From Coprovicinus avistercoris (GTDB lineage Bacteria; Actinomycetota; Coriobacteriia; Coriobacteriales; Atopobiaceae), in contig DVMQ01000003.1 in assembly GCA_018714895.1 (NCBI GenBank), positions 1-64,000 on the forward strand: 64,000 bases of DNA, written 5' to 3'. Of this stretch, positions 62,771 through 64,000 are shown one piece after another. The position numbers were made by a program, and so were the translations under genes. A model generated the notes under the pieces. The model did not search any database, was not told where the DNA came from, and saw nothing but the letters and a program-made list of their open reading frames with translations. The stretch's first letter is position 1. Each line of letters opens with the position of its first letter.

Positions 62771-64000
62771 CTAACCCTCAAATGCCTTGAAAACGAGTGC
62801 GGCATTGTGGCCACCAAAGCCGAGGGAGTCGGAAAGTGCCCATTTGGCATCAAACTCCACTGCAGAACCTGGTGTGTAATCGAGATCACAGTCTGGATCA
62901 GCATCAACAAGATTGATGGTCGGCGGCACAATCTTTTCTTCCAGAACTTTGACAGATGCAAGGGCCTCGATAGCACCGGCGGCACCAAGCATGTGACCTG
63001 TCATCGACTTTGTGGAAGAAATCTTTACTTCATGAGCAGCTTCCTCACCAAGAGCAAGCTTAATACCAGCTGTTTCGGAGGCATCATTAAGCTTGGTTGA
63101 TGTGCCATGTGCATTGATATAAAGGCCTTTGGAAGGATCGCAATCGGCTTCTGCAACAGCCTGGGAGATAGCACGAGCAATACCTGCCGCATTGGGATCG
63201 GGGCTGGTAATGTGATACGCGTCACATGTATTTCCATAGCCGCATATCTCAGCATAGATGTGAGCACCGCGTGCAAGAGCGTGCTCCATTTCTTCAAGCA
63301 CAAGAATTGCTGCACCTTCGCCCATGACAAAGCCATCACGATTTGCATCAAACGGACGGCATGCCGTTGCAGGGTCAGGATTGCGCGTTAACGCCTTGGC
63401 ATTTGCAAAGCCAGCTACCGCAACAGGAACGATAGGAGCCTCAGAGCCACCTGCAATAATGGCATCGGCATAGCCATGCTTAATAGCGCGGAATGCCTCG
63501 CCGATTGCATGCGTAGAGGTAGCACACGCGGTAACTACCGGAAGGGTAGGACCATAGCATTTATGGCGAATAGCAATTTGACCTGCAGCCATATTGGAAA
63601 TCATAGCTGGAATACTAAAGGGAGAAACACGATTGGGACCGCTCTTAACCAGTGCGTCCTCGTTTACTACCGTTGACTCAATACCACCAACACCTGAGCC
63701 AACATATACGCCTAGACGCTCTCGGTCTATAACATCTTCACCATCAAGACCAGCATCAGCAACAGCCTCATTGGCAGCAACGATTGCATAATGGACGAAG
63801 GGGTCGTTACGGCGAGCCTCAGCAACGCCAAAAACCTCACGAGCATCGAAGTCTTTTACCTCGGCAGCAACTTTTACTCGCTGATTCGAAGCATCGAACT
63901 TCGTAATAGGGCCAATACCTGATTTACCAGCCTTAAGCGACTCCCAGCTCTCAGCTGCTGTATTACCTACAGGTGTAATGGCTCCCAAACCGGTAATGGC
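62771..64000 (-). CDS. fabF: beta-ketoacyl-ACP synthase II (5' end truncated by window)
   Basis: FabF condenses acyl-ACP with malonyl-ACP in chain elongation. The visible part begins AITGLGAITPVGN at the right edge, so only a few N-terminal residues are missing. The catalytic triad is Cys in VTACATSTHA, His in NAHGTSTKLND, and His in KSMTGHMLGAAGA. It is the most upstream visible gene of the FASII operon; its promoter is outside the window. Confidence 0.96.
   Translation of the reverse strand, partial: AITGLGAITPVGNTAAESWESLKAGKSGIGPITKFDASNQRVKVAAEVKDFDAREVFGVAEARRNDPFVHYAIVAANEAVADAGLDGEDVIDRERLGVYVGSGVGGIESTVVNEDALVKSGPNRVSPFSIPAMISNMAAGQIAIRHKCYGPTLPVVTACATSTHAIGEAFRAIKHGYADAIIAGGSEAPIVPVAVAGFANAKALTRNPDPATACRPFDANRDGFVMGEGAAILVLEEMEHALARGAHIYAEICGYGNTCDAYHITSPDPNAAGIARAISQAVAEADCDPSKGLYINAHGTSTKLNDASETAGIKLALGEEAAHEVKISSTKSMTGHMLGAAGAIEALASVKVLEEKIVPPTINLVDADPDCDLDYTPGSAVEFDAKWALSDSLGFGGHNAALVFKAFEG

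Overview
The window is a gene-dense, almost entirely housekeeping stretch of a Gram-positive genome of moderate GC. The most likely source is an actinobacterium of the class Coriobacteriia (Atopobium/Lancefieldella/Olsenella-like). This is inferred from an actinobacterial-type principal sigma factor with an acidic N-terminal insert, a fused AccD-AccA carboxyltransferase inside an accB-fabZ-accC operon, zinc-type L28 and L32, an ileS T-box and a class III fructose bisphosphatase. I ran no database search, so the taxonomic call is an inference. About 53 protein genes, one tRNA-Asn and roughly two dozen promoters, terminators and leader elements can be supported. Nearly all genes lie on the minus strand. 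I see no prophage, insertion sequence, CRISPR array or defence island.

Layout, left to right. 1-291: a strong minus-strand promoter reading off the left edge, with a leader that looks like the start of an rRNA operon, and a long hairpin insulating it from an MFS transporter gene (292-1548). 1751-2976: a PF00882-like zinc hydrolase and tRNA-Asn. 2977-3798: an unrecognised cytoplasmic protein. 4006-15414: one long minus-strand operon rimP-nusA-infB-rbfA-nrnA-truB-ribF-dnaG-rpoD, with a sigma70-type promoter at its head and a clean terminator at its end. 15466-18036: leuS. 18212-19723: guaB. 19837-25858: an ileS-lspA-rluD-glycosyltransferase operon behind a T-box leader. 25969-27738: a polytopic membrane protein. 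27892-34602: class III FBPase, ftsH, a TrmH-family methyltransferase and an L,D-transpeptidase.

34683-49707 is a second long minus-strand assembly: yloU-like gene, fakA, recG, rsmD, coaD, a Gln-rich coiled-coil gene, yceD, rpmF, plsX, acpP, rnc, smc, ftsY and ffh. It couples phospholipid precursor synthesis, ribosome maturation, chromosome organisation and SRP targeting. rpmB is divergent on the plus strand. 50289-52204 holds a thiamine pyrophosphokinase, a HAD phosphatase and an FmdB-type zinc protein. 52255-57688 holds priA, def, fmt and rsmB. 57728-64000 is the type II fatty-acid synthesis operon (fabF, accB, fabZ, accC, accDA) ending in a degV/fakB-like gene. fabF is cut by the right edge.

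The genes cooperate in three themes: gene expression (nusA operon, tRNA synthetases, rRNA leader, L28/L32, def/fmt), membrane lipid supply (FASII operon, acpP, plsX, fakA and a DegV protein that could act as FakB), and envelope and chromosome biology (lspA, GT2, L,D-transpeptidase, smc, ftsY, ffh). The points most worth a second look are a C3H zinc-knuckle tail on NusA with no ylxR gene next to it, the fused nusA-to-rpoD operon with a palindrome over its -10 box, the DegV gene translationally coupled to acetyl-CoA carboxylase, the Gln-rich coiled-coil protein between coaD and yceD, and three proteins of unknown or only partly guessed function.
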